64,000 bases of DNA from Asterias rubens (taxonomy: Eukaryota; Echinodermata; Asteroidea; Forcipulatida; Asteriidae). Positions 43,347 through 60,795 of the stretch are shown here, piece after piece (positions within the stretch are counted from its first letter, which is position 1; the number at the start of each line of letters is the position of its first letter). Location of the stretch: contig NC_047068.1 of NCBI RefSeq assembly GCF_902459465.1, forward strand, positions 8,990,001-9,054,000, written 5' to 3'. The notes below the pieces were generated by a model. That model saw only the letters and a program-made list of their open reading frames with translations, was not told the DNA's origin and did not search any database. The position numbers and the translations under genes are program-made.

Positions 43347-44024
43347 ATGATGTTATTTCTTAAAAGCATGAATACCATTCTGTTTCATCTCTTGATATTG
43401 ATGACAATTCAAAGCATTGCTATCGTCCTCTCCTCTTGTCCAACTGGCTGGGTAAAATGGCGTCAGTCTTGCTACATCTTACTCCCTGAGAAGATGAACT
43501 GGATGCAAGCCGAGGCGGCATGCAAGCGACCAGGGAGCAACCTCATAGTGCCTGATTCAAGAGAAGAAAACGACTTCATCTACGAATGGGCAGTGAAAGG
43601 GAATGACGGTATGTGGATCGGCTGCACAGATGCTGCTCAAGAAGGAGTTTGGCTGTGTGGTGGTCAGCCTGCAAGATTCACAAATTGGAAAGACGACAGC
43701 CCAAGAAACGACATGGATCTGAACTGTGCCCGAATGACGATTTATTCTGGTGGATGGTCTGACAACTTAAGTTGCAAGAGTGACGCCCCTAAATTTGCTG
43801 CATGTGAGATGCCAGCCCCTACCGTGCCAATCTACCACACCCTGCTAGGTCTCGATGGGCGTGTCTCTCAATACTGCCCCCTCAATCACGTCATCGACAA
43901 CCTTGCCGTAGAGGGTGTGATTGCTTGTGGCTGGGCGTGTACATCAGATCCTCGTTGCCGCTCCTTTAATGTTTGGCCGAGCAGCGAGAAAGAGAAGAAA
44001 TGTCAACTCAATAACGTCACTTGA
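43347..44024 (+). CDS. C-type lectin-PAN protein, C-terminally truncated by frameshift (tandem copy 3)
   Basis: 225 residues. The CTLD is intact with its own variant of the third loop version (FTNWKDDSPRNDMDLNC, then GGWSDNLSCKSDAPKFAACEM). In the PAN domain a 5-bp loss and 3-bp gain next to AACGTCAC change the frame and create TGA at once, so the protein ends at NNVT. The old C-terminus, including the sixth PAN cysteine (GGTTGTGTCTAC), is still readable out of frame to 44081. Loss of the sixth cysteine would break the pair that closes the apple fold. It could be a secreted CTLD with a damaged PAN domain or a young pseudogene; the intact CTLD makes me leave it as CDS. Confidence 0.7.
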   Translation: MMLFLKSMNTILFHLLILMTIQSIAIVLSSCPTGWVKWRQSCYILLPEKMNWMQAEAACKRPGSNLIVPDSREENDFIYEWAVKGNDGMWIGCTDAAQEGVWLCGGQPARFTNWKDDSPRNDMDLNCARMTIYSGGWSDNLSCKSDAPKFAACEMPAPTVPIYHTLLGLDGRVSQYCPLNHVIDNLAVEGVIACGWACTSDPRCRSFNVWPSSEKEKKCQLNNVT

Positions 44025-44451
44025 GGAGGACAATAACACCGACTCTAAGGATACTGAGGGTTGTGTCTACTTTGAACTGTAATGGATGAATTCGATGTTC
44101 GTGTGAAAATGCTGTGACAGTTTTTCTTGATTTCTCAGCAAGTCATTACGTATGAAACTTATGCTGAAACTTTTACGTGTGACTTTTTTTATCTCTTTCT
44201 TTGAAAATTTTATCTACAAATAGCGTTGACAACAAAACCCCGGTAAATATTTTCGTAGCTTTAAATTAATATGTGTTGTTATTGTAATTGTTGTTTTAAT
44301 ATTCCTTTATTCAGCTAAGGTCTCGAATTCGAGCATCTGAAAGCGATTTTTTGTTTCCCTCCATTATTCTCTCGCAACTTTGACAGCTAATTGAGTTGAA
44401 AATTTCACTGGTTTGTTATTTTATGCATACAATTATGTTGAGATAAACCAA

Positions 44452-45349
44452 GTGAACAGGTGTCTCGTGCCTTAACACAAGAAACTCAAACTCATGCCTT
44501 CAAGTACAATTTGATACCTCAGCTGAGGCCTTTAATATTCAATTCAAATATTTTATGGAAGCATTACTTCTTTCTCAAACTACGTTAACAAAAATATAGC
44601 CCCAAAACACCAAAAAACAAGCAAATTGGGTCGGGCGAGTTGGTCCATGAAATGCGTTGAAACCGTTTGTCATACTAATGCATATGGTTAGAAAGATCTT
44701 TTAAAAGTAGAATAATTTTAACAATCCACACACAATATGCCTCGAAATTGCATGATTTTTCCTTCTACGTCGTGAAGTAACACGGCTCGCCATTTTGTGG
44801 AGTCAAGTTTTTGACTCTCCACAAAATGGCAGAACGTGTTAGTTCACAAGTAAAAGGAACCGTGAAATTTCGAGGCATCTCAGGCAGGATGAAATTCGTG
44901 ACTTGAGTTTTCAAGAACGTCCATGATCAGTTTATGAACATTCATCAACAGTTCATAACTGTTCATTACAGCAGTTTATGAACCAAGTTCATGAACTTCA
45001 ATCCATCCATTCAATTCATGAACATTTAGTGGACTTTCATGAACTTCATGGATTCTCACGAAAGTCAATCTAAAACTATCTTTGCAGTTTAAGGAATAAT
45101 CTTGACTGTACTGCAAAAGGTTTTTGAGTTACCAATACAAGAATGTTTGATGAATATTCATGAATGTTCATGGTTGACAAAAGACATGAAGAACAGTGAT
45201 GAACATTCACGAGTTTCATGACCTCATTTCATTTTGAAAATGTCGAAAAAATGTGAAATTAAAAAACTGGACTAATTCCAATTTTGTTTTGTAAACATTT
45301 ATGTGTGATTTTTATGATTGCAAAAAACTTGGGTATAAATTTGATGAAA
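44452..45349. repeat. Gap-flanking direct repeat, left copy
   Basis: 898 bp matching 45850-46747 with a constant offset of 1,398 and no difference noticed by eye. It contains a family B MITE (44638-44880) and a TTCATGAA-rich tract (44920-45230). It ends exactly where the N run begins. Confidence 0.9.
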
Positions 45350-45849
45350 NNNNNNNNNNNNNNNNNNNNNNNNNNNNNNNNNNNNNNNNNNNNNNNNNNN
45401 NNNNNNNNNNNNNNNNNNNNNNNNNNNNNNNNNNNNNNNNNNNNNNNNNNNNNNNNNNNNNNNNNNNNNNNNNNNNNNNNNNNNNNNNNNNNNNNNNNNN
45501 NNNNNNNNNNNNNNNNNNNNNNNNNNNNNNNNNNNNNNNNNNNNNNNNNNNNNNNNNNNNNNNNNNNNNNNNNNNNNNNNNNNNNNNNNNNNNNNNNNNN
45601 NNNNNNNNNNNNNNNNNNNNNNNNNNNNNNNNNNNNNNNNNNNNNNNNNNNNNNNNNNNNNNNNNNNNNNNNNNNNNNNNNNNNNNNNNNNNNNNNNNNN
45701 NNNNNNNNNNNNNNNNNNNNNNNNNNNNNNNNNNNNNNNNNNNNNNNNNNNNNNNNNNNNNNNNNNNNNNNNNNNNNNNNNNNNNNNNNNNNNNNNNNNN
45801 NNNNNNNNNNNNNNNNNNNNNNNNNNNNNNNNNNNNNNNNNNNNNNNNN
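45350..45849. other. Assembly gap of 500 N
   Basis: A run of exactly 500 undetermined bases, a conventional placeholder length. Open frames drawn through it are meaningless. Confidence 0.98.
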
Positions 45850-46747
45850 GTGAACAGGTGTCTCGTGCCTTAACACAAGAAACTCAAACTCATGCCTTCA
45901 AGTACAATTTGATACCTCAGCTGAGGCCTTTAATATTCAATTCAAATATTTTATGGAAGCATTACTTCTTTCTCAAACTACGTTAACAAAAATATAGCCC
46001 CAAAACACCAAAAAACAAGCAAATTGGGTCGGGCGAGTTGGTCCATGAAATGCGTTGAAACCGTTTGTCATACTAATGCATATGGTTAGAAAGATCTTTT
46101 AAAAGTAGAATAATTTTAACAATCCACACACAATATGCCTCGAAATTGCATGATTTTTCCTTCTACGTCGTGAAGTAACACGGCTCGCCATTTTGTGGAG
46201 TCAAGTTTTTGACTCTCCACAAAATGGCAGAACGTGTTAGTTCACAAGTAAAAGGAACCGTGAAATTTCGAGGCATCTCAGGCAGGATGAAATTCGTGAC
46301 TTGAGTTTTCAAGAACGTCCATGATCAGTTTATGAACATTCATCAACAGTTCATAACTGTTCATTACAGCAGTTTATGAACCAAGTTCATGAACTTCAAT
46401 CCATCCATTCAATTCATGAACATTTAGTGGACTTTCATGAACTTCATGGATTCTCACGAAAGTCAATCTAAAACTATCTTTGCAGTTTAAGGAATAATCT
46501 TGACTGTACTGCAAAAGGTTTTTGAGTTACCAATACAAGAATGTTTGATGAATATTCATGAATGTTCATGGTTGACAAAAGACATGAAGAACAGTGATGA
46601 ACATTCACGAGTTTCATGACCTCATTTCATTTTGAAAATGTCGAAAAAATGTGAAATTAAAAAACTGGACTAATTCCAATTTTGTTTTGTAAACATTTAT
46701 GTGTGATTTTTATGATTGCAAAAAACTTGGGTATAAATTTGATGAAA
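45850..46747. repeat. Gap-flanking direct repeat, right copy
   Basis: Starts at the first base after the N run and repeats 44452-45349; unique sequence resumes with an A-rich tract at 46748. Contains the second family B copy (46036-46278). Confidence 0.9.
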
Positions 46748-47211
46748 AAAAAAATGTAAGATGTAAGTAAAATAAAAAAATTGAAAAAAAAAAAAAAATC
46801 GTATGAAATTGTTAAGTATTATAATATCTTCATTCAAAAGAACAAGTGTATTGTTAAAGATGCTATGTCAGATTTTTGGCCCCAAACATTAAAACATTGA
46901 TTTTTGTAGTGAATGGTATTTCAAAGAGTATCACCCGCCCTAACGAAAACAATTTGAACTTGCCAATCACTCCGATCTCAACAAACTATCAAGTCGGGTA
47001 AGATGGCCGTCAAAGTCAAGCAGGTTGTTTTTTTTGCAAATTGAAGACTCCGCCCAACTTTACTGCTTCTACGTAAAAAGTGTTTCTGACTCGCTACCAC
47101 TATGATTACTGACGATTACATTAGTACGATAATGCGATACGATAATGTACGATAAAGTGTGACGTCAGATGTTCAGGCTAGTCTCGTAGTAGTATGGTAT
47201 AGTGCACTCTT

Positions 47212-47581
47212 AAAGTTGCTATGTCAGATTTTTGGCCCCAAACATTAAAAAATAGACTTTTTGAGTGAATGGTATTTCAAAGAGTATCACCCGCTCTAAC
47301 GAAAAAAAGTTTAACTTTTACTTTTACTGGTCAGGAACCATAACAACAATTTAAAACGTTTCTTATAAAACACATAAGAATTGGTCACGTGATATAATTG
47401 TCGGGATCCCGACATAAACTAATTTTGAGCACTTTATTTCACTGCTACAAATAATTGGCGGACTTTTTCGAGCAATGGCTCAAATGAAAGCTTGTAACTT
47501 TCTCGACCCCCATCAAAATACGTATTGAATTTTAAATCTAAATTTTTGTGTAAAATCGGCAACAAATCTGACATAGCAACA
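47212..47581. repeat. Foldback/MITE family J (TGCTATGTCAGATTT termini)
   Basis: Bounded by TTAAAGTTGCTATGTCAGAT and the complementary ATCTGACATAGCAAC. A partial copy of the left end is at 46854-46950. Spacer DNA at 47582-48430 holds nothing recognisable beyond a C homopolymer and CCA repeat near 48050-48077. Confidence 0.6.
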
Positions 47582-48433
47582 CTGACATACCCCAAAACCA
47601 ACATATTATGCAAAATACTATGATTGTCACGTATATAAGGCTAAATCCTTCCCCAATACTAAAACTCAACTCCTGAAACCATAAACAAGTATTATCATTA
47701 TCCGTAGTTGTTGAACCACATAGAGAACTAGGTAAGGGAAACAGACATACTGTTTAGACTTGATTCAAGTCCCGTTCTCGTGCGAGAGGTCCCTAAGCAT
47801 GCCCGCAGTCAAAATGTAGCTATCGTGGTCCCGCGTGGTTGGGAGACTATGCAGAGCATCACAAAACCATAGTTTTCTGACGGTGGCACGGGATTTGGAC
47901 TTGAGTCAAGTCTAACTTTTATTCGGCCGAACTCAACATCTTTTGCAAGCTCAACAATATTATCAAAAGACAGAAATGAACAATGTTGCACACTGATTGT
48001 AAATACCATTTTCGACAATCCAATTCTACAAAATGATTATTACCCCTGCCCCCCCCCCCCCACCACCACCACCACCAAATACCACCCTCACCCCACATTA
48101 CATTTCGCAACATCTGTATACACTATACTTATCTTCATCTTGCATGGAAGCGCGGCGTCCCGCTAGTAGTTTGAATTAGAAAGATAATTATTTATTCAGC
48201 CAACGTTAAAAAGTTAAAACCTAAAACATTGGGAAAAGGTAGTGTAGCTCGAGCTCTCCAGATTTAACAATTACAACATTACATTTTTAAGAACATAACG
48301 AAGAAAATACAAAAATATAAATATATACAAATAGTTGTCATTAAAAGCACGAACATCATGAGGATAAAAACTATCTATGAACCATTTACTACCTTTAAAA
48401 TCCTTAGAAGGGAGCAATTGGGTGAAATTCGTC

Positions 48434-48886
48434 TTAATAATAATAATAATAATTGTGGCTTCTTATATAGCGCTCCTGGCCCTGTAACATACAGTATTTC
48501 CTGCAAGATGTGGGACTACGTTTTGAATTATGAGACCTAATTCTGATAGCACCATGTAATGTTTTACAATTGCTGTGGCGCAATTTGCTGCCGATCGGAC
48601 CAGGAACACCGGGTCATAACACAGTGCACATACACATCGTAGATATTTTGTTGTTGGTGCTTGCTCATTTCTTTTTCTCTTTTCGATAAGTGCACTGGGT
48701 TCTTTTACATGCGTTACATAACACATGGGACCAACGGCTTATGTCCCATCCGAAGGACGAAGCAATGGTGAAGTGTCTTGCTTAAGGACACAGGTGTCAC
48801 GGCTGGGGATTCGAACCCACACTCTGCTGATCAGAAACACCAGAGTTTGAATTCGGTGCTCTTAACCGCTCGGCCACGACACTTCC
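48434..48886 (-). mobile_element. tRNA-Leu-like SINE, copy 4, without nested MITE
   Basis: The only SINE copy here without the family A insertion. On the minus strand 48882 to 48794 forms a tRNA-like head: GTGTC paired with GACAC at the ends, GGCCGAGCGGTTAAGAGC as A-box/D-arm, a TTCAAAC anticodon loop (CAA, Leu-like), a long variable arm, and GGTTCGAATCCC as box B. An (AAT)n tail lies at the left end. A 62-bp segment (48613-48674) not present in the other copies replaces about 15 bp of the body. Confidence 0.75.
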
Positions 48887-49060
48887 ATTATGGACCTATA
48901 GTGCTATAGTGCGTTTACACATTCTGTCATTATAGATTGATTCGCTAGCACCGATAATCATCTCTTCTGAACGTACAACATAATTAAATGCTATTATGCA
49001 AAGTCAGTGGTTCTACTAGGCAGTGGGAAGTTAGCTCGAAGGTCATGCACAGAAAGCCGA

Positions 49061-49122
49061 GTCATAACACAGTGCACATACACATCGTAGATATTTTGTT
49101 GTTGGTGCTTGCTCATTTCTTT
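49061..49122 (+). repeat. 62-bp duplicated segment in the sulfotransferase 5' region
   Basis: Identical to 48613-48674 inside the upstream SINE. It lies 74-135 nt before the sulfotransferase ATG, probably in the promoter or 5' UTR. Confidence 0.85.
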
Positions 49123-49195
49123 CGCAGTGAAAAGTCAGTGGTTACACACGATACCGCTTTAGACAGGAGAAAGCAAACATTTCCTGCAGTACACT

Positions 49196-56208
<7,013 letters not shown>

Positions 56209-56869
56209 AAAAAATAATTGTTGTCTTTTATAAGAAATGATTATTTTTGTACAGTGCTGCTCTTGAATATCGACACATTCGTGTCGGGATTTACAAATGA
56301 ACCATAAGATTTCCATTTGAATCGATTGAGCTCTTTTTATAACTGAAATGTCTGTATTGTTCTCTCTCTTCTCGTTGGCTCTATAAATAGAGCGTTGACA
56401 AAAATATTTCCGAAATCCCAAAATTTAGCTTCAAACCATTTGTGTTTTGATTTTTTTTGTTCTCTAAACTCTGATCAGTTAGCATTCAGACTGAATATAA
56501 GTTAAGTAACGAATGTTTGTATTGTTACCAATCCATTACAATACCTTCATTATACCAAACCGGAACATTGCATTCCTGATATATATTTTTTCGGGTATGT
56601 AGCATAATGAATTCTTTATACACTGTTCGTTGAATAGTTAATACAAGTCATGTAACATTTATTAGCAACTTAAAACTGTATTTTCCGTGTGCTTTTAAAC
56701 AAATCTATTTTCAGATTTTGGTAACTATTTAAAATAGGTGTTCTCAAGGGCTCTGCTACAGGCTCGAAACGTCTAACCTTACTGTTTAAATAAATTTGGT
56801 TATAGCACAGGGCCTTTTGGTTGGTAAGCAATCTGCATAATCTAATCCAATTAGCTCGTTTATTGTTGT

Positions 56870-57282
56870 TATAGGTTTTCTCGGTCAATTTCGGAAAAAG
56901 AGCAGCCAATTTAACCACCAAGCTATTCTATTTCGCGCAAAATCGAATGCTACTCAAAAGGGTCATTCGATTTCGTTTTATGATTAGTCAAATGTAATGT
57001 TGCGTCATTCGAATTAACAAAATAATCATTAAATTTAACAATTCATCAAAGCAGCATTCAAATTCGCAGACGCTTCTTGAGGCGTGTGTGTCACGAAAAA
57101 GAATGACGCTACGCTAAATTGAACAGAGTGCTTAAGGAATTTGACTCGACCCAAAACGAAATTGAATGGCCGAATTCTGAATTTGAAACGCAGTAACAAC
57201 TGGAAAAGCAAAACAGCTTTAATTCGAACGCACGAAAATTAAATTGACTGCTCATTTGCCGAATTTGACCGAGAAAACCTAT
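56870..57282. repeat. 413-bp element with 25-bp terminal inverted repeats
   Basis: TATAGGTTTTCTCGGTCAAT at the left is matched by ATTTGACCGAGAAAACCTATA at the right. Interior is AT-rich with many ATTCGA/TCGAAT words and no coding potential. Likely a non-autonomous DNA transposon. The rest of 56209-57971 shows no gene. Confidence 0.6.
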
Positions 57283-57971
57283 ATTATAGGATGCATTGAC
57301 GTGGCGGTAACAACAAATACGTTGTCTATATACAAACAAAAACTTGTTGTAATATGATTGATTGAAAATACTCTATTAAGTTTTAAAGTTTTTAAAGTGT
57401 GATGTCTCTTGTATTTTTGTATCCTGAAAAGTACACTATTGCATAATTATGTGCTAACTCGTGTATCGCAGTAACACATTAACTGACTTGTTCGTTTACT
57501 CCTCCTTACAGACTCTTGGTGGCGCCCTTTGTTCTACAGAATTCAAATCCTTTTGCTTCTGAACCTGAGTCGATTTCACTTATAAGTAAGTTAAGACTAG
57601 CCCTATAGAGATATTTAAAACTTAAGGCGAGATCTAACCTGAGACGAGTAACTCGTCCTTCAAGATAAGGCTATAGTCTTTTAAACTCTTTGTGATGTTG
57701 AAATCCAACCAAGGTCAACTGCTTCAATGTCTCGAGCACCAATCTGGGTGTAGCCTACACGGATTTTGGTCATTGGTCACCTATCGGCCAGCAGGGGTCA
57801 TTTTACGAGGACATCTTTATATTATAGTTTCGCATTTATTTCATCGGGCTGGTATTAGTGTCTTTGCTTTGCATTACTACTAGAAATATATTATTTCACA
57901 CGTAAACGACGTTCTCTATAAATTTTGAATTAAGCTGTCTTATTTGTTTCGTCTGTGTCTTTACACTTTTG

Positions 57972-60795
57972 TTAAGATTGGCATTTGCCATCATTTTCTA
58001 CAAGGCACTGTCCCGCCCCCTGGTTGAATTGCAGTGTGTACGGGCAGGATCTATGATATATAATTCCATGGCTACACTCGTAGTACATCTCGCAGTTGAA
58101 GGGGTCCGAATACCTTCCATCGACCTTACCCTCACAAGTGAAGGGGGTTTGGGGTATGGTTGCCGGCAGGTCGGTGGTTGCGAATGTCGTGGTGTGCTCC
58201 CCATTGGGCGGGATGGACGAATCTGTGAATTTAGAACAGAGTCGGAAAAGATCTTGATTTGCGTTTTCAATTTTCGTAAACTCAGCACCAAATTCAGACC
58301 CCAAATCAACTAACTCGACATTGGAGTCGGAATACATTGAGAGAAACGGCTCCCTCTGAATTAACGTATTTTTTGAGGGGGTAAATTCTCACTAAGGCCC
58401 CTTTTAGGCATCGGAAGGCACACATGTTTGTGCAACAAGGGTGTTTTTCATCCATTATTTTCCTGCAACCTCGATAACATTGAGTAAAAAGTTTCACAGA
58501 TTTGTTTTTTATGCATAAGGTTGGGATACTGGTCTGTGACAACCACCGAAGGTATCTGTGCCTTTTACATTTAACATTGTTGATGCAATGTTTCAAAGAA
58601 TTTCTTACCGGGGCAATTGAGCCATTGGCGGATCTCCTTTGGAGAGTTGCTGATCAGAATGGTATCAAAGTAGATGACTTTGAAGTTGCGGCCGGGTGTA
58701 CGGGTGTTTATACCACCTGGTCGAATCTCGGTGCACTTGCAGGGATCCTCCACCGGGATGACCCATCGGTATCTATGGGCGGCGTTCGAATCCGGTTCCT
58801 GTCCCATCTGACACACCATCGCTAAAAACGTAAACCGATACAAGAGTAAAATAAAATAAAAACATTGTTCAGTAAATTGAACCTACTGTTTGTTTCAATG
58901 TACTTGTAGCATACCATAAAACTAACCCGTGGAAATTTCATTTGAAAAGGTGACAGCATTTTTATAGATATTGCCAAAAATCTGGACCGGTTTTGTCCAC
59001 CCAGCAAGAATAATCTGGAATACACAATCTGAAAAACGTTACTGTCATATCGCTTCTCATATTCGAAGTTTTTACTATAAGAGTGATAATACTTTCTTAA
59101 ACCGCAGTACTTCGAAGTGAAAAGATTAAAAAATGCATGTTGAATTTAAAGCTGATGTGTGATACTTCTTACCTAGTAGGCCTACGCTTGTATACTAGCG
59201 CCATTAATTTTCAGCGTCTTAATACCAAACGTATATAAATCGTAATTGTTTTCGCAGAAGCAGATGCGCATGATTAATTGCCTTCTTCAGATCTTAAACG
59301 GTTAATAAGAGGATCTCAACTGGCTGCCAGTTTCACAAAGAATGAAGTGCCAACTCGGCCTGTTTGTTTTCGAAGTCCTTCACATGAGTGATTAGGAATA
59401 CCTCATCAATCTCATCCATCCATACCCATCTGTGGGGCAACGGGTCATTTTCTGTGTCATCGGCCCGAGTGTGGAACCATTTATTAGCATGAAACCTTAC
59501 TATTTCGGGTTAAGCCAGCTTACGTGTGTGGTTCCACTGTTCGGACGTCCTCAAATTTTTATGGGTATCTTTTGCAGCAGAATTACACGAACGTATTTGG
59601 TTCAAAGACGCTCAAGATCAAAATTACATTCAGGTATAACTTGTTCTCTCTATAGTGTTTTCAGTGCCAATAGGGCCCAATTTCATGGCTCCGCTTGCAG
59701 TAAGCAAATCATTGGGTTAGCAGGGAACTTTTGCTTGTGTGCATCATGCTTACTCCACGTTACTATAGGCATTGTATGCTTACACACTAGCACAGAAATT
59801 CGGCGCTTGCCTTGCAAGTGGAGAATGGTGACCAGAATTCGGCAGTTAGCAGAGCCTTGAAATTGGGCATCCAAGCTAGTACAATTCACCTGTGATTACG
59901 GTGTATAACAAGACAGTAAAAACGTGTGAACCACGTTTTTTTCCCTTTTAGTTTAAAGTGCTATATGAAAACCAGAAAGGTAGCACTGTTGGTACGTATA
60001 TGCAGTGGGAAAATAATCCAGCTTCTTTTGCTCCTTATCGGATAAACCTACCACATTCTCAGTCGATGGTACTTGAACAAGTTTTTTTAATAGCACAGGG
60101 GCTCATCGTTCATAATAAAGGCACTGGACAGCTTTGGTAATTGTCAAAGACTAATCTTCTCACTTGGAGTGTCTCAACATATGCACAAAATAACAAACCT
60201 GTAAAAGTTTGAACTCAAATTGGTCATCGAAGTTGCGAGAGAATAATGGAAGAAAAAAAACACCCTTGTCGCACAAGTTGTGTGCTTTTTAGGATGCTTG
60301 ATTTCGGGACCTTAACATCTAATTTTGAGGTCACGTTTAAGTGTAAATCAACTTCTTTCTCGAAAAACTATACGCTACTTCAGAGTACGCCGTTACTCGC
60401 AATGTTAATGCTATCAGCAGCTCTCCAAATTGCTCAGTAATTAAGGTTTTCATGCTAAAAATAAATGTTGAGTAATTTCCAATATTTTCCAGTGCCTTTA
60501 AGTCTAGTAAATCAATGTCCATTTTAAAATGATGCAAACAACATTCTATTGGTTGCACATCTTCTCTCTGCTTTTTAATTTTCAATAATTTTCTCAATTT
60601 TTTCTCTGCTTTTTAAATTTTTTATATAATAATGTAAATCTGTATTTTAATTCAGTCTCAGGACTGCGACAAGCAGATGTTTTTACAATAAACCAGTAAT
60701 AATAATCTTCTACCCCATACAGTCTTACCTTCAGAAAGACATGCAATCACAGCAATACAACTCAAAATACAGACGCCTTGCAGAAACACTGCCAT
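57972..60795 (-). CDS. Secreted protein with one chitin-binding peritrophin-A (CBM14) domain, three exons
   Basis: Model on the minus strand: exon 1 60795-60729 (ATG, 67 nt), exon 2 58821-58609 (213 nt), exon 3 58309-57972. All introns are phase 1 with GTAAGA donors and AG acceptors, and the joined frame is 618 nt, 205 residues plus stop. Residues 1-22 form a signal peptide (MAVFLQGVCILSCIAVIACL). Exon 2 encodes a domain I do not recognise, with VCQMG, DPCKC and LNCP cysteines. The C-terminal 55 residues are a CBM14 domain with six cysteines: FTCEG, FNCEMYYEC, RSCPYT, GQCLV and GKC. The acidic linker is followed by a Thr/Pro-rich stretch. CBM14 proteins bind chitin in gut linings, cuticle or mucus. 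The exon 3 acceptor has a weak pyrimidine tract, so that junction is the least certain part. Confidence 0.78.
58335..58567. mobile_element. Foldback MITE, family A, partial
   Basis: Fills most of intron 2 of the CBM14 gene. Landmarks: GAGAAACGGCTCCCTCTGAA, CTGCAACCTCGATAAC, GACAACCACCGAAGG. Its left edge lies about 25 nt from the exon 3 acceptor, so it supplies the pyrimidine-containing sequence upstream of that splice site. Confidence 0.65.
59673..59869. repeat. Foldback element, GGGCCCAATTTCAT family, copy 3
   Basis: Ends GGGCCCAATTTCATGGCTCC and GAGCCTTGAAATTGGGC. Confidence 0.65.
60114..60501. mobile_element. Foldback MITE, family A
   Basis: Near-complete copy; starts AAAGGCACTGGACAGCTTTGG and ends TTTCCAGTGCCTTTAA. 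Confidence 0.7.

Larger units (their letters stand above)
58822..60728 (-). other. Intron 1 of the CBM14 gene
   Basis: It holds a GGGCCC-family foldback (59673-59869) and a family A MITE (60114-60501), with otherwise unremarkable AT-rich DNA. The 142-codon plus-strand frame at 59432-59860 overlaps the foldback and has no motifs. Confidence 0.5.

Noticed and set aside
45259-45876. Open frames of 189-205 codons across the N run
   Set aside because: They consist almost entirely of undetermined codons.
48794-48882. Functional tRNA-Leu gene
   Set aside because: The head is one of at least four dispersed SINE copies, is followed by a SINE body and tail, and its anticodon stem is imperfect.
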